The notes under the pieces were generated by a model. That model was not told the DNA's origin. It saw only the letters and a list, made by a program, of their open reading frames with translations, and made no database searches. Shown here one piece after another: positions 7,902 to 15,906 of a stretch of 50,599 nt of DNA. Numbering within the stretch: the stretch's first letter is position 1; each line of letters starts with the position of its first letter. The position numbers and the translations under genes are program-made. The DNA is from Actinomycetota bacterium (GTDB lineage Bacteria; Actinomycetota; Acidimicrobiia; Acidimicrobiales; Ilumatobacteraceae), in contig JACQZX010000160.1 of assembly GCA_016213665.1 (NCBI GenBank), positions 1-50,599 on the forward strand, read 5' to 3'.

Positions 7902-7916
7902 CAGTCTGAGGCTTAG

Positions 7917-9629
<1,713 letters not shown>

Positions 9630-9678
9630 TCGTCGCTGCGGCCGTTCTGATCGACGGTCGATTTGATACGACGCAACG

Positions 9679-9716
9679 AAAGGGTCCCGGGCTCAGGCCC
9701 GGGACCCTTTGCTTTT
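9679..9716 (+). terminator. Rho-independent terminator after groEL
   Basis: Perfect 14-bp stem (9679-9692 with 9697-9710), tetraloop TCAG, and a T-rich end TTTGCTTTT. The stem carries GGGTCCCGGGC. Confidence 0.92.
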
Positions 9717-9846
9717 CCCGACCGAGCCTCGGGGAAGAGTTGGCAGGGTCCGCGAAAATACCGATGAACAAGCTGTAATGAACGTTCCGGTCGCGGACAA
9801 AACGGTATGGGAAGACTTTCAATGAAGGGATACCCGTCTGAGTGTT

Positions 9847-10374
9847 GTGACATTTGAACGCGAGGAGAGGCTGACGGAACTGTTTCGCGCGCATGTGGCG
9901 CCAGTCAGGGGTTTCGTGCGGACGTTGGTTGTGGACAGCGACGTTGACGACATCGTGTCAGCAACCTTTCGCACTGCTTGGTCGCGGCTCGAGGACATTC
10001 CTCAGGCATCTAAGCGAGCATGGTTGTTCGGCGTCGCCCGCAACCACGTACTGAACCACGTGCGAGCCCAACGCCGACGCGTTGTGCTGATCGACGCCAT
10101 CATGGCGTCTCGCCCTAATGAGGGTTCGGCGCTGTTCGCCAATGGGCTAGACCCCGTCGATCTCGCTCCCTTATTGCAAGCACTACGCAAACTGACTGAC
10201 AACGAACGGCAGATTCTCGAATTGGCAGCTTGGTACGAGATGGGAGCGGCCGAGATCGCCGAGGTGTTGGGAATCGAGCCGAACGCAGCGCGAGTTCGCC
10301 TCCACCGTGCCCGCCACCGGTTAGGCCAGATCGCAGCTGCCATGAGCGACGCAGAGGAGGTAGCGAGTGGCTGA
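9847..10374 (+). CDS. ECF-type RNA polymerase sigma factor
   Basis: 175 residues from GTG 9847. Region 2 reads LTELFRAHVAPVRGFVRTLV, then DVDDIVSATFRTAWSRLEDI and AWLFGVARNHVLNHVRAQRR. Region 4 contains LTDNERQILELAAWYEMGAAEIAEVLGIEPNAARVRLHRARHRL. The start of the next gene lies inside its 3' end (8-nt overlap), so it is translationally coupled to a membrane protein with the layout of an anti-sigma factor. The 130 bp upstream, after the groEL terminator, hold its promoter; I cannot identify it with confidence. Confidence 0.92.
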   Translation: MTFEREERLTELFRAHVAPVRGFVRTLVVDSDVDDIVSATFRTAWSRLEDIPQASKRAWLFGVARNHVLNHVRAQRRRVVLIDAIMASRPNEGSALFANGLDPVDLAPLLQALRKLTDNERQILELAAWYEMGAAEIAEVLGIEPNAARVRLHRARHRLGQIAAAMSDAEEVASG

Positions 10375-11095
10375 GCACGATCTGTTCGAAAAACTGGTGG
10401 CCGCCAGCCCGGTCCGGTGGCTCGAGGAGAGTCGACTGGGTGACGAGCAATTGTTGGCGAGCCTGATCGAGACCTCACCGGCCACATCGCCGCGCGTACG
10501 CGCGCATCGGAGGCACGGGTGGGTCATTGCCGGTGCCTCGGTCACCGTGATCTTGCTGGCGGCGTTCGCCCTGTTGCGCCGTGACGCACCGCCCAAACCG
10601 GCCCACATCTCGTGCTACAGCGAAGCGGCCGTCGACCCAACTCACCAGATGGAGCTGGCGGCCAGCGACGACCCGCTCGCCGCCTGTCGCGAGCTTTGGG
10701 TGGCGGGAGCCTTCGACAACCGCGACGTGCCGAGGCTTACCTCCTGCGTGACCAACGACGGAATCATCGCGGTCGTGCCCGGCGGCGAGCAAACATGTGC
10801 CGAACTCGGTTGGTCGCGCTGGGTAGGCACGTTCAGCGAAGACGAACGGAACCTGATCGCCTTCCGGGCCGCGATGCAGAGCACATTCGTCGCGACCTGC
10901 TACTCGCAATCGACGGCGGAACGAGCCGTGCGGACATTGCTCAGCGAATACGGCCTAGACGACTGGCAGATCGCCACCAATGACGATTGGACCAACGCGC
11001 TGCCGTGTACAGCGGGCGGGGTCGATCCCGAATCCAAGTCGGTGACGTTGGGTGCACGACCCAGAACAGACAAGGACGTCGACCCGAAAGGATAA
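10367..11095 (+). CDS. Single-pass membrane protein, probable anti-sigma factor
   Basis: 242 residues, GTG start overlapping the sigma gene. The first 50 residues are cytoplasmic (ASPVRWLEESRLGDEQLLASL), then one transmembrane helix WVIAGASVTVILLAAFALL (about 51-69). An outside domain of about 170 residues follows, with six cysteines (in ISCYS, AACRE, TSCVT, QTCAE, ATCYS and LPCTA) likely to form disulfides. No zinc-binding HxxxCxxC motif is seen. The role as anti-sigma is inferred from order, overlap and topology. The outer domain is not one I recognise and may sense an extracytoplasmic signal. Confidence 0.6.
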   Translation: MAEHDLFEKLVAASPVRWLEESRLGDEQLLASLIETSPATSPRVRAHRRHGWVIAGASVTVILLAAFALLRRDAPPKPAHISCYSEAAVDPTHQMELAASDDPLAACRELWVAGAFDNRDVPRLTSCVTNDGIIAVVPGGEQTCAELGWSRWVGTFSEDERNLIAFRAAMQSTFVATCYSQSTAERAVRTLLSEYGLDDWQIATNDDWTNALPCTAGGVDPESKSVTLGARPRTDKDVDPKG

Positions 11096-11100
11096 AGAGA

Positions 11101-11667
11101 ATGAGCAGAGCGTTACGTACGGCAATGGTGACGATCGGTTTCCTCGCCACAATTGCTACCACCCAAAGCGTCAACCCGCTGGCGGCCGATGCGGCCGGCA
11201 GGGGGCAACGCGCCTGGTACAACGATCATTGGATCAACATGGCAACCGACTGGGAGACGGCAACGGCGTGCACCGTCGATGCCTCCGGGGCATTCTGTTT
11301 CACTACGGAAGCAGAGCTCGACGAGTACCTCGCAGCCAGTTCCCCCTCCGTTGCAACAGCGGTCACCACGGCCGCACCGGTGGTGGCCGCCTTTTCATGC
11401 GGGACGACATTGCGGTTGTACGACGGCACGTCCTACACCGGCTCGCTGCTCCAATTGACGTCTGAGGGCATCTATCTCAATTTGGGGGACTTCGGATTCA
11501 ACAACAGAACGTCGAGCTACAAGGTCGGGGGGTGTTCAAGCCTCTTCTACTCGGGTGCGTCGGGCGGAGGTTCGCTGTACCCAACCAGCTACACCGAGGC
11601 CGGCGATCAGTTCCCATCGATGCTTACCGGATGGAACAACACCATCTCGTCCGTGTACATCCTCTAG
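11101..11667 (+). CDS. Secreted beta/gamma-crystallin-like protein
   Basis: 188 residues from ATG 11101, with AAAGGA upstream. A Sec signal peptide covers about residues 1-32 (ending near AADAAG). The C-terminal 75 residues have the crystallin Greek-key pattern: LRLYDGTSYTGSLLQL, LNLGDFGFNNRTSSYKVGGC, LFYSG and MLTGWNNTISSVYIL, with Cys pairs. This pattern is shared with the peptidase-inhibitor I36/streptomycete SMPI-like group. It is only 5 bp after the anti-sigma-like gene and likely in the same operon, so it may be the main product of that sigma system. Function is unproven. Confidence 0.7.
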   Translation: MSRALRTAMVTIGFLATIATTQSVNPLAADAAGRGQRAWYNDHWINMATDWETATACTVDASGAFCFTTEAELDEYLAASSPSVATAVTTAAPVVAAFSCGTTLRLYDGTSYTGSLLQLTSEGIYLNLGDFGFNNRTSSYKVGGCSSLFYSGASGGGSLYPTSYTEAGDQFPSMLTGWNNTISSVYIL

Positions 11668-11675
11668 AGAACTCT

Positions 11676-11708
11676 CGGGTCGGGGAGCGCCAAGCGGTCC
11701 CCGACCCG
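11676..11708 (+). terminator. Stem-loop after the ECF/crystallin operon
   Basis: 11-bp perfect stem (CGGGTCGGGGA 11676-11686 with 11698-11708) and an 11-nt loop, without a clear T tract. It lies 9 bp after the stop codon. Confidence 0.55.
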
Positions 11709-11751
11709 GGCGAGCCGCTTTCAAGAAATCGTCTGCAGAACTTATGGAAAG

Positions 11752-11780
11752 CCTCAAGTTGCCACGCTGCGTGCCGATGA
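11752..11780 (+). promoter_or_regulatory. Possible sigma-28-type promoter of the LuxR-like gene
   Basis: CCTCAAG (11752-11758), 14 nt, then GCCGATGA (11773-11780). The -10 half and the spacing equal those of the flagellar elements at fliC, fliK and flbD; the -35 half is only partly conserved. It ends 7 nt before GTG 11788, implying a leaderless message. Confidence 0.35.
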
Positions 11781-11787
11781 CCAACAC

Positions 11788-12405
11788 GTGAGAACGGTAG
11801 CGGCGATCGACAGTTGGGCACTCCTGCGTAGCGGCATCGAGATGACCATGAAACAGCAGGGCATCTCGACGACTGTCTCGGTGGCCACGCTCGGCGAGTT
11901 CGTGACAAGACTGACCGACCGCGCCGGTGACCGTCCCCCCGACTTCGGCGTGGTCGGACAACTTGGTGATGCCACGCAAGCGGCGGCGGTGAGGCGGGTT
12001 GCTGAGACCGGAGCCAAGGTCGTTGCACTCGCTTCCTGTTCAACGCCATCGGCGCTGGTCGAATTGCTGACTGCGGGCGCTTTCGCCGTGATCGGCAGAG
12101 GCGGCGATCTCGCTGCCGCAGTGGCGTCCGTGAGCAACGGCGAGCGCTACGTGGCGCCCGACCTGCTCTCGACGGTATTCGACCCGAAGGTGCGGGTGTC
12201 ACGTACTCCGCGCTTCGATCTCACCCACCGCGAGCAAGAGGTCTTGGCCGAACTGGTCACGGGTCGGAGCAACGTTGAAATCAGTGAGCGGTTACTCATC
12301 GGCACGCAAACCGTGAAGACACACCTCTCGAACATCTACGACAAACTGGGCGTTCATCACCGCACCCATGCAGTCCGCGTCGCCATAAGCCACGTACTCG
12401 TGTAA
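11788..12405 (+). CDS. LuxR/NarL-type regulator with degenerate receiver domain
   Basis: 205 residues, GTG start. The C-terminal GerE helix-turn-helix is clear (FDLTHREQEVLAELVTGRSN, EISERLLIGTQTVKTHLSNIYDKLGVHHRTHAV), so it binds DNA. The N-terminal part has the receiver fold pattern (RTVAAIDSWALLRSGIEMTM, PDFGVVGQLGD, GAKVVALASCSTPSA, LTAGAFAVIGRG). The acidic pair at strand 1 is reduced to one Asp, and the phospho-acceptor Asp at the end of strand 3 is replaced by Gly/Gln (VVGQ). It is therefore probably not switched by phosphorylation. It lies next to the flagellar locus and may control it; this is inference. Confidence 0.8.
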   Translation: MRTVAAIDSWALLRSGIEMTMKQQGISTTVSVATLGEFVTRLTDRAGDRPPDFGVVGQLGDATQAAAVRRVAETGAKVVALASCSTPSALVELLTAGAFAVIGRGGDLAAAVASVSNGERYVAPDLLSTVFDPKVRVSRTPRFDLTHREQEVLAELVTGRSNVEISERLLIGTQTVKTHLSNIYDKLGVHHRTHAVRVAISHVLV

Positions 12406-12435
12406 ACCGATGGGTCGGGGGGCGACCCATCGGTT
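12405..12435. terminator. Bidirectional terminator between the two convergent luxR-type genes
   Basis: 13-bp perfect stem (12405-12417 with 12423-12435; arm AACCGATGGGTCG) with a five-G loop. It begins on the last base of the upstream stop codon. Confidence 0.75.
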
Positions 12436-12449
12436 CACTCCCACGAAAG

Positions 12450-13172
12450 TCAGACACTGGAAAGCGAAACCGGGCGCGGCCCAGCGATGATGGACTCGCG
12501 CTGTGCTATTGCTACCGCTTCGAGCTTGGAGTGTGCTCCCAACCGGCGGATCGCGCTCTGCACATGATTGCGGACGGTGTTGAGCGACAGATGCATCGCC
12601 TCCCCGACCTGATCTGTGGACCGACCCTCGGCGAGGTGGCGTAAGACTTCGATCTCTCTACGACTCAAATGGTGCGCAGGCCTCGAGTTGCGCGAGGCCC
12701 GAGCGACGAGCGCCGATACCAGTTTCGGAGCTAACGGACGACCGCCACCGTGAGCAGTGCAGATCGCTTCCGCCAACTCGAGCACGTTCTGTTGCTTCAA
12801 CAAGTACCCGTCCGCGCCGGCATCGAGCGTGCGCACGACAGCGTCGAAGTCGCACAGCGGGCTGACGACGATGATTCGGACATCTGCGCCGGTGCTGCGA
12901 ATTGCCGCCACGCCCTCAGCAGCAGCGATTTCCGGCAGATCAAAGTCCAGCAGGACAACCGCGGGCTGCTGGACTTTGATCAGTTCCAAGCCGAACGCCA
13001 GGTTCGTAGAGGCGCCCACAAGCTCGATGGCGGGGTGCTGATTGAGTGCGAGTTGCAGACCTTCCAACACCATCCGGTGGTGCTCGATGATCACCACCGT
13101 GATCATTCCGTCGGTGCGGTCGGGGGCGGCGGCGCTGAATGAGTCCACGGCCATTGATGTTTGCAACCGCAC
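12450..13172 (-). CDS. NarL/LuxR-type response regulator
   Basis: Up to 240 residues from GTG 13172; ATG 13154 or ATG 13106 (MITVVIIEHHRMVLEGLQLAL) are plausible, the last matching the usual receiver beginning. The phospho-acceptor Asp is present (AVVLLDFDLP) and so is the conserved Lys (GYLLKQQN). The acidic pair at strand 1 reads EHH rather than DDH, so Mg-binding is weakened. The GerE output domain is intact (HLSRREIEVLRHLAEGRSTD, LSLNTVRNHVQSAIRRLGAH). No histidine kinase is adjacent. It is divergent from the sigma-like gene of the flagellar locus with a CRP-type palindrome between them. Confidence 0.85.
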   Translation of the reverse strand: MRLQTSMAVDSFSAAAPDRTDGMITVVIIEHHRMVLEGLQLALNQHPAIELVGASTNLAFGLELIKVQQPAVVLLDFDLPEIAAAEGVAAIRSTGADVRIIVVSPLCDFDAVVRTLDAGADGYLLKQQNVLELAEAICTAHGGGRPLAPKLVSALVARASRNSRPAHHLSRREIEVLRHLAEGRSTDQVGEAMHLSLNTVRNHVQSAIRRLGAHSKLEAVAIAQRESIIAGPRPVSLSSV

Positions 13173-13292
13173 CGTTCATTACATGACATTAGGGCGCCTG
13201 CCGAAAGCTCGCCACCCAGTCTGACGTAAATGCACTAAGTCCAGCTATGGATGCGCGACTGACATAGGACGAAGATTCGCCACAGACATCGA

Positions 13293-13308
13293 TGTGATTG
13301 CAATCACT
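13293..13308. promoter_or_regulatory. CRP/GlxR-type operator
   Basis: TGTGA-TTGCAA-TCACT, nine of ten bases of the CRP-family consensus TGTGA-N6-TCACA, with a 14-bp perfect palindrome at 13294-13307. It lies in the 170-210 bp gap between the divergent response-regulator and sigma-like genes. No CRP-family gene is in the window. Confidence 0.6.
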
Positions 13309-13385
13309 CGTTTGGGAGAGGGCCAGTTTGCCAATCCCCCGTGACGGGTCACGTGCGCAGACGCGGCCAACCCGATCACCTATGC

Positions 13386-14852
13386 ATGACAACGCAAATT
13401 GACCTCAAATCTGCAACACATCAGAACAACCAAACACATCGGACACAAAACGGTTCACACAAGGGCCCCGCTGGGAAGAGTCCCTCACCGGATTCAGCTG
13501 GTGGTGGAACTGAGATCTCGAACCCGGATGACGAACTGGTCCTGCGCTGCGAACAGCTCTTCGGGGCAATCCGGCTCTCAAGGTCATTGATCAACTCGGG
13601 GATGCCAGAGAGCGGCGGCGCCGTCGTCGAATTCCCAACTCTGCTCGTCATCGACGGCGTTGTTCACGACCTCGAACTGACTGCAAGTCCTGGTTACTTT
13701 GCCGAAGGACATCACACGGTGGTCGCACGAGGAGTGCTCGGCACAATCGAAGTCCGCGGCAAGTTCGAGATCAGCGTGGGAAGCTCCTTCGGTCTGGCAC
13801 CGGAAGCATGGATCGCAATCGACGCATACACCGGTTTGAGGGTCTCGGTACCAGCCACCATTCAGGAGTTGCTGCCACGATCGATACACGTGCCCAGTGC
13901 CCCCTCGCTGATTGGCGCAACCCGACGGGTGCACCTCCAAGCCGAAAGGGCAAGGGCCGAACTTCTGCGATTGAACGGCGGACTCGTCCGCTCGGTCGTC
14001 AACAGGTTCCGAGGAGTGATCCGAACAGAGTCGGCCTTGATGGATCTCAACGACTTGGTCTCCGTAGGCGAACAGCAACTTCTGGAAGTTGCGGATCGCT
14101 ACTTCACAGACCCCGATACGTCGCCAACCAGAACCGTGGCCTGGTCGAAGTTGGTCAGGCGAGCCGTCGGCAACGCGTTGCGTAGTGAAATCGCCCGCGT
14201 GACGGGAATCTCCGTCGAGTTCCGCCAGCTGCTCACTTGGTACCACGCACACCCTGGGGACCGCGAGCTCCCGGCCGAGATCGTTGCCAGGCGAATGGCC
14301 TTCTCTGCCGGGGTCAGCCGACTGATGTCGGCTCGCAACATACGTGACCGAGCGACGGCCTTCCAATTACTCGAGGAACTCCTCGCAAGCGGCGAAGCAC
14401 AGTACGTTGCTCCCGGTCGGGGAGCAAACGAAACATCGCAACAGCTGCGGTCCCAAAACGTGTTCGTGATCTCGTCCCGATCATCACTTGCCGAGATCGA
14501 ACGCGCACGCAGCTTCACCGGTACGGCAACACCGCTGCTTGATACCGACGCCGACCAGGACGACCGAAACATGTTCCTGTCGATTCTCGACCCCGGCTAC
14601 GAGGTCGCCGATCTGCTGGACGCCGTGCGTTCGGTGATCGAAAGGAGCAACATGACCGCGCTGGAGGCCGCAGTGTGGCTGCACCGCACGGGAGTGCTCG
14701 ATCCGGGAGGTCATGGCACTGAGCTTCCTGACATCGCGGTGGATCTCGGTCTCACCGGGCGAAGTGAGGCCCGTGCGGCCTTACGTCGCGCCCGCCGCAA
14801 GATCGAGGCCTGGTCGGGTGACCCGCAGGAAATCCTCAACGAGCATCCTTGA
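13386..14852 (+). CDS. Divergent sigma-70-family-like protein with an unrecognised N-terminal domain
   Basis: 488 residues from ATG 13386 (503 from GTG 13341). Residues 1-55 are polar and disordered. Residues 56-185 form a beta-rich domain I do not recognise (FPTLLVIDGVVHDLELTASP, AEGHHTVVARGVLGTIEVRG). Residues about 192-275 resemble sigma region 2: LLRLNGGLVRSVVNRFRG, DLNDLVSVGEQQLLEVADRY, then AWSKLVRRAVGNALRSEIAR. Residues about 409-475 resemble region 4 (NMTALEAAVWLHRTGVL, ELPDIAVDLGLTGRSEAR, AALRRARRKIEAW). The stop codon lies inside the -35 half of the fliC promoter. A role as a flagellar transcription regulator is likely from position; sigma activity is not shown. Confidence 0.6.
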   Translation: MTTQIDLKSATHQNNQTHRTQNGSHKGPAGKSPSPDSAGGGTEISNPDDELVLRCEQLFGAIRLSRSLINSGMPESGGAVVEFPTLLVIDGVVHDLELTASPGYFAEGHHTVVARGVLGTIEVRGKFEISVGSSFGLAPEAWIAIDAYTGLRVSVPATIQELLPRSIHVPSAPSLIGATRRVHLQAERARAELLRLNGGLVRSVVNRFRGVIRTESALMDLNDLVSVGEQQLLEVADRYFTDPDTSPTRTVAWSKLVRRAVGNALRSEIARVTGISVEFRQLLTWYHAHPGDRELPAEIVARRMAFSAGVSRLMSARNIRDRATAFQLLEELLASGEAQYVAPGRGANETSQQLRSQNVFVISSRSSLAEIERARSFTGTATPLLDTDADQDDRNMFLSILDPGYEVADLLDAVRSVIERSNMTALEAAVWLHRTGVLDPGGHGTELPDIAVDLGLTGRSEARAALRRARRKIEAWSGDPQEILNEHP

Positions 14853-14875
14853 ACTTCGCGAACCATCGCCGACAC
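14847..14875 (+). promoter_or_regulatory. Sigma-28-type promoter of fliC
   Basis: CCTTGAA (14847-14853), 14 nt, GCCGACAC (14868-14875). It has the same sequence and spacing as the elements before fliK and flbD, and is related to the FliA consensus TAAA-N15-GCCGATAA. The predicted start is near 14882, giving a leader of about 50 nt. The TGA inside TTGAA is the stop codon of the preceding gene. Confidence 0.65.
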
Positions 14876-14888
14876 GTACATGGTCGGG

Positions 14889-14920
14889 CAAGGACGTCCG
14901 AAGACAACATCACACGGAGG
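14889..14920 (+). promoter_or_regulatory. Candidate CsrA-binding leader of fliC
   Basis: Two GGA motifs lie in the predicted fliC leader: CAAGGACGT (14889-14897), close to the CsrA consensus ACARGGAUGU, and CACGGAGG (14913-14920), which is the Shine-Dalgarno sequence itself. This is the two-site layout known from Bacillus hag. fliW and csrA are in the same locus. Confidence 0.45.
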
Positions 14921-14930
14921 TACAACCACA

Positions 14931-15770
14931 ATGCGTATCAACGCAAACATCGCGGCCATCAATGCGAGCCGCAACCTGAGCGTCAGCAACTCCCAGCTCG
15001 GTAAGAGCCTGGAGAAGCTCTCATCCGGTTTCCGCATCAACCGCGCCGCAGACGACGCAGCCGGTCTCGCCATTTCGGAGGGCCTGCGCTCGGAGATCCG
15101 TGGCTCGGCCCAAGCGCAGCGGAACGCCCAGGACGGCATCAGCTTCCTGCAGACGGCAGAAGGGGCCCTCAACGAGGTGCACTCGATGCTGCAACGTGTG
15201 CGTGAGCTTGCTGTTCAGGCAGCCAACGGCACATCCGACGGCACCGCTGAGCAAGCGGAGACCACGGCACTGCTGAGCGAGATCACCGCCATCGGCGCCC
15301 GCACCCGCTTCTCGGGGATCAGCGTGTTCGCCGACTTCAGCGGTGTTGGTGCTGGGCTCAACTTCCAGGTCAGCGCCAACTCGGCACTGGCCGAGCAGGT
15401 CACCATCAGCAACGACCTGGTTCTGGACACCACCGTTGCGACCGGTCTGTTCACGGTCGCACTGAGTGGGGTCAGCCTCACCACCGACGCGGGAGCGCGG
15501 ACGGCGATCGACACCGTCGGCACCGCAATTGACGACGTGTCGACTGTGCGGGGCACGCTCGGAGCGGTCCAGAATCGGCTCGAACACACCGTCAGCAACC
15601 TCGGCGTCGCGGTAGAGAACTTGACCGCCTCCGAGAGCCGGATCCGCGACGTGGATATGGCTGCCGAGATGGTCACATTCACACGCAACAGCATCCTGAG
15701 CCAGGCCGGCACAGCCATGCTGGCGCAGGCGAACCAAGTGCCCCAGGGCATTCTGGCCCTCTTGCGCTGA
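14931..15770 (+). CDS. fliC: Flagellin
   Basis: Filament subunit exported by the flagellar type III system. 279 residues, starting MRINANIAAINASRNLSVSN after an ACGGAGG site. The N-terminal D0/D1 helices are well conserved (LEKLSSGFRINRAADDAAGL, RNAQDGISFLQTAEGALNEV), as is the C-terminal block (ESRIRDVDMAAEMVTFTRNS, QAGTAMLAQANQVPQGILAL). The centre (about residues 130-215) is short, so domains D2/D3 are essentially absent and the filament should have a plain surface. It is a single-gene unit: its own sigma-28-type promoter upstream and a strong hairpin 27 bp after the stop. FliW and CsrA probably act on it. Confidence 0.97.
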   Translation: MRINANIAAINASRNLSVSNSQLGKSLEKLSSGFRINRAADDAAGLAISEGLRSEIRGSAQAQRNAQDGISFLQTAEGALNEVHSMLQRVRELAVQAANGTSDGTAEQAETTALLSEITAIGARTRFSGISVFADFSGVGAGLNFQVSANSALAEQVTISNDLVLDTTVATGLFTVALSGVSLTTDAGARTAIDTVGTAIDDVSTVRGTLGAVQNRLEHTVSNLGVAVENLTASESRIRDVDMAAEMVTFTRNSILSQAGTAMLAQANQVPQGILALLR

Positions 15771-15797
15771 AAGCTGGTGCGCTTGCACCGAAAGTCT

Positions 15798-15842
15798 GGT
15801 TCGCCCTCCGTTCCTAAATCGGGAGGGAACGGAGGGCGAACC
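15798..15842 (+). terminator. Strong hairpin after fliC
   Basis: 17-bp perfect stem (15798-15814 with 15826-15842; arm begins GGTTCGCCCTCC) and an 11-nt loop. There is no T tract, so it may act as a Rho-independent-like attenuator or as a 3' RNA-stabilising structure that lets fliC be expressed above fliD. Confidence 0.7.
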
Positions 15843-15906
15843 TGTCCATCAGCGCTTACTTCCTGTCCCCCCACGCGGCGAAAGTCGCTCACCTTCGGAG
15901 GTCATC

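Noticed and set aside
13341-13352. GTGAC-GG-GTCAC as an additional operator
   Set aside because: It is short and overlaps one of the possible start codons of the sigma-like gene, so chance and coding constraint explain it as well.
13584-14366. Minus-strand frame of 260 codons opposite the sigma-like gene
   Set aside because: Low-complexity product without motif. The plus frame has sigma-like motifs and fits the gene order.
15766-15795. TGAA-N15-ACCGA at the end of fliC as a fliD promoter
   Set aside because: The -10 half lacks GCC and the element lies before the strong hairpin, so transcripts from it would meet the barrier at once.
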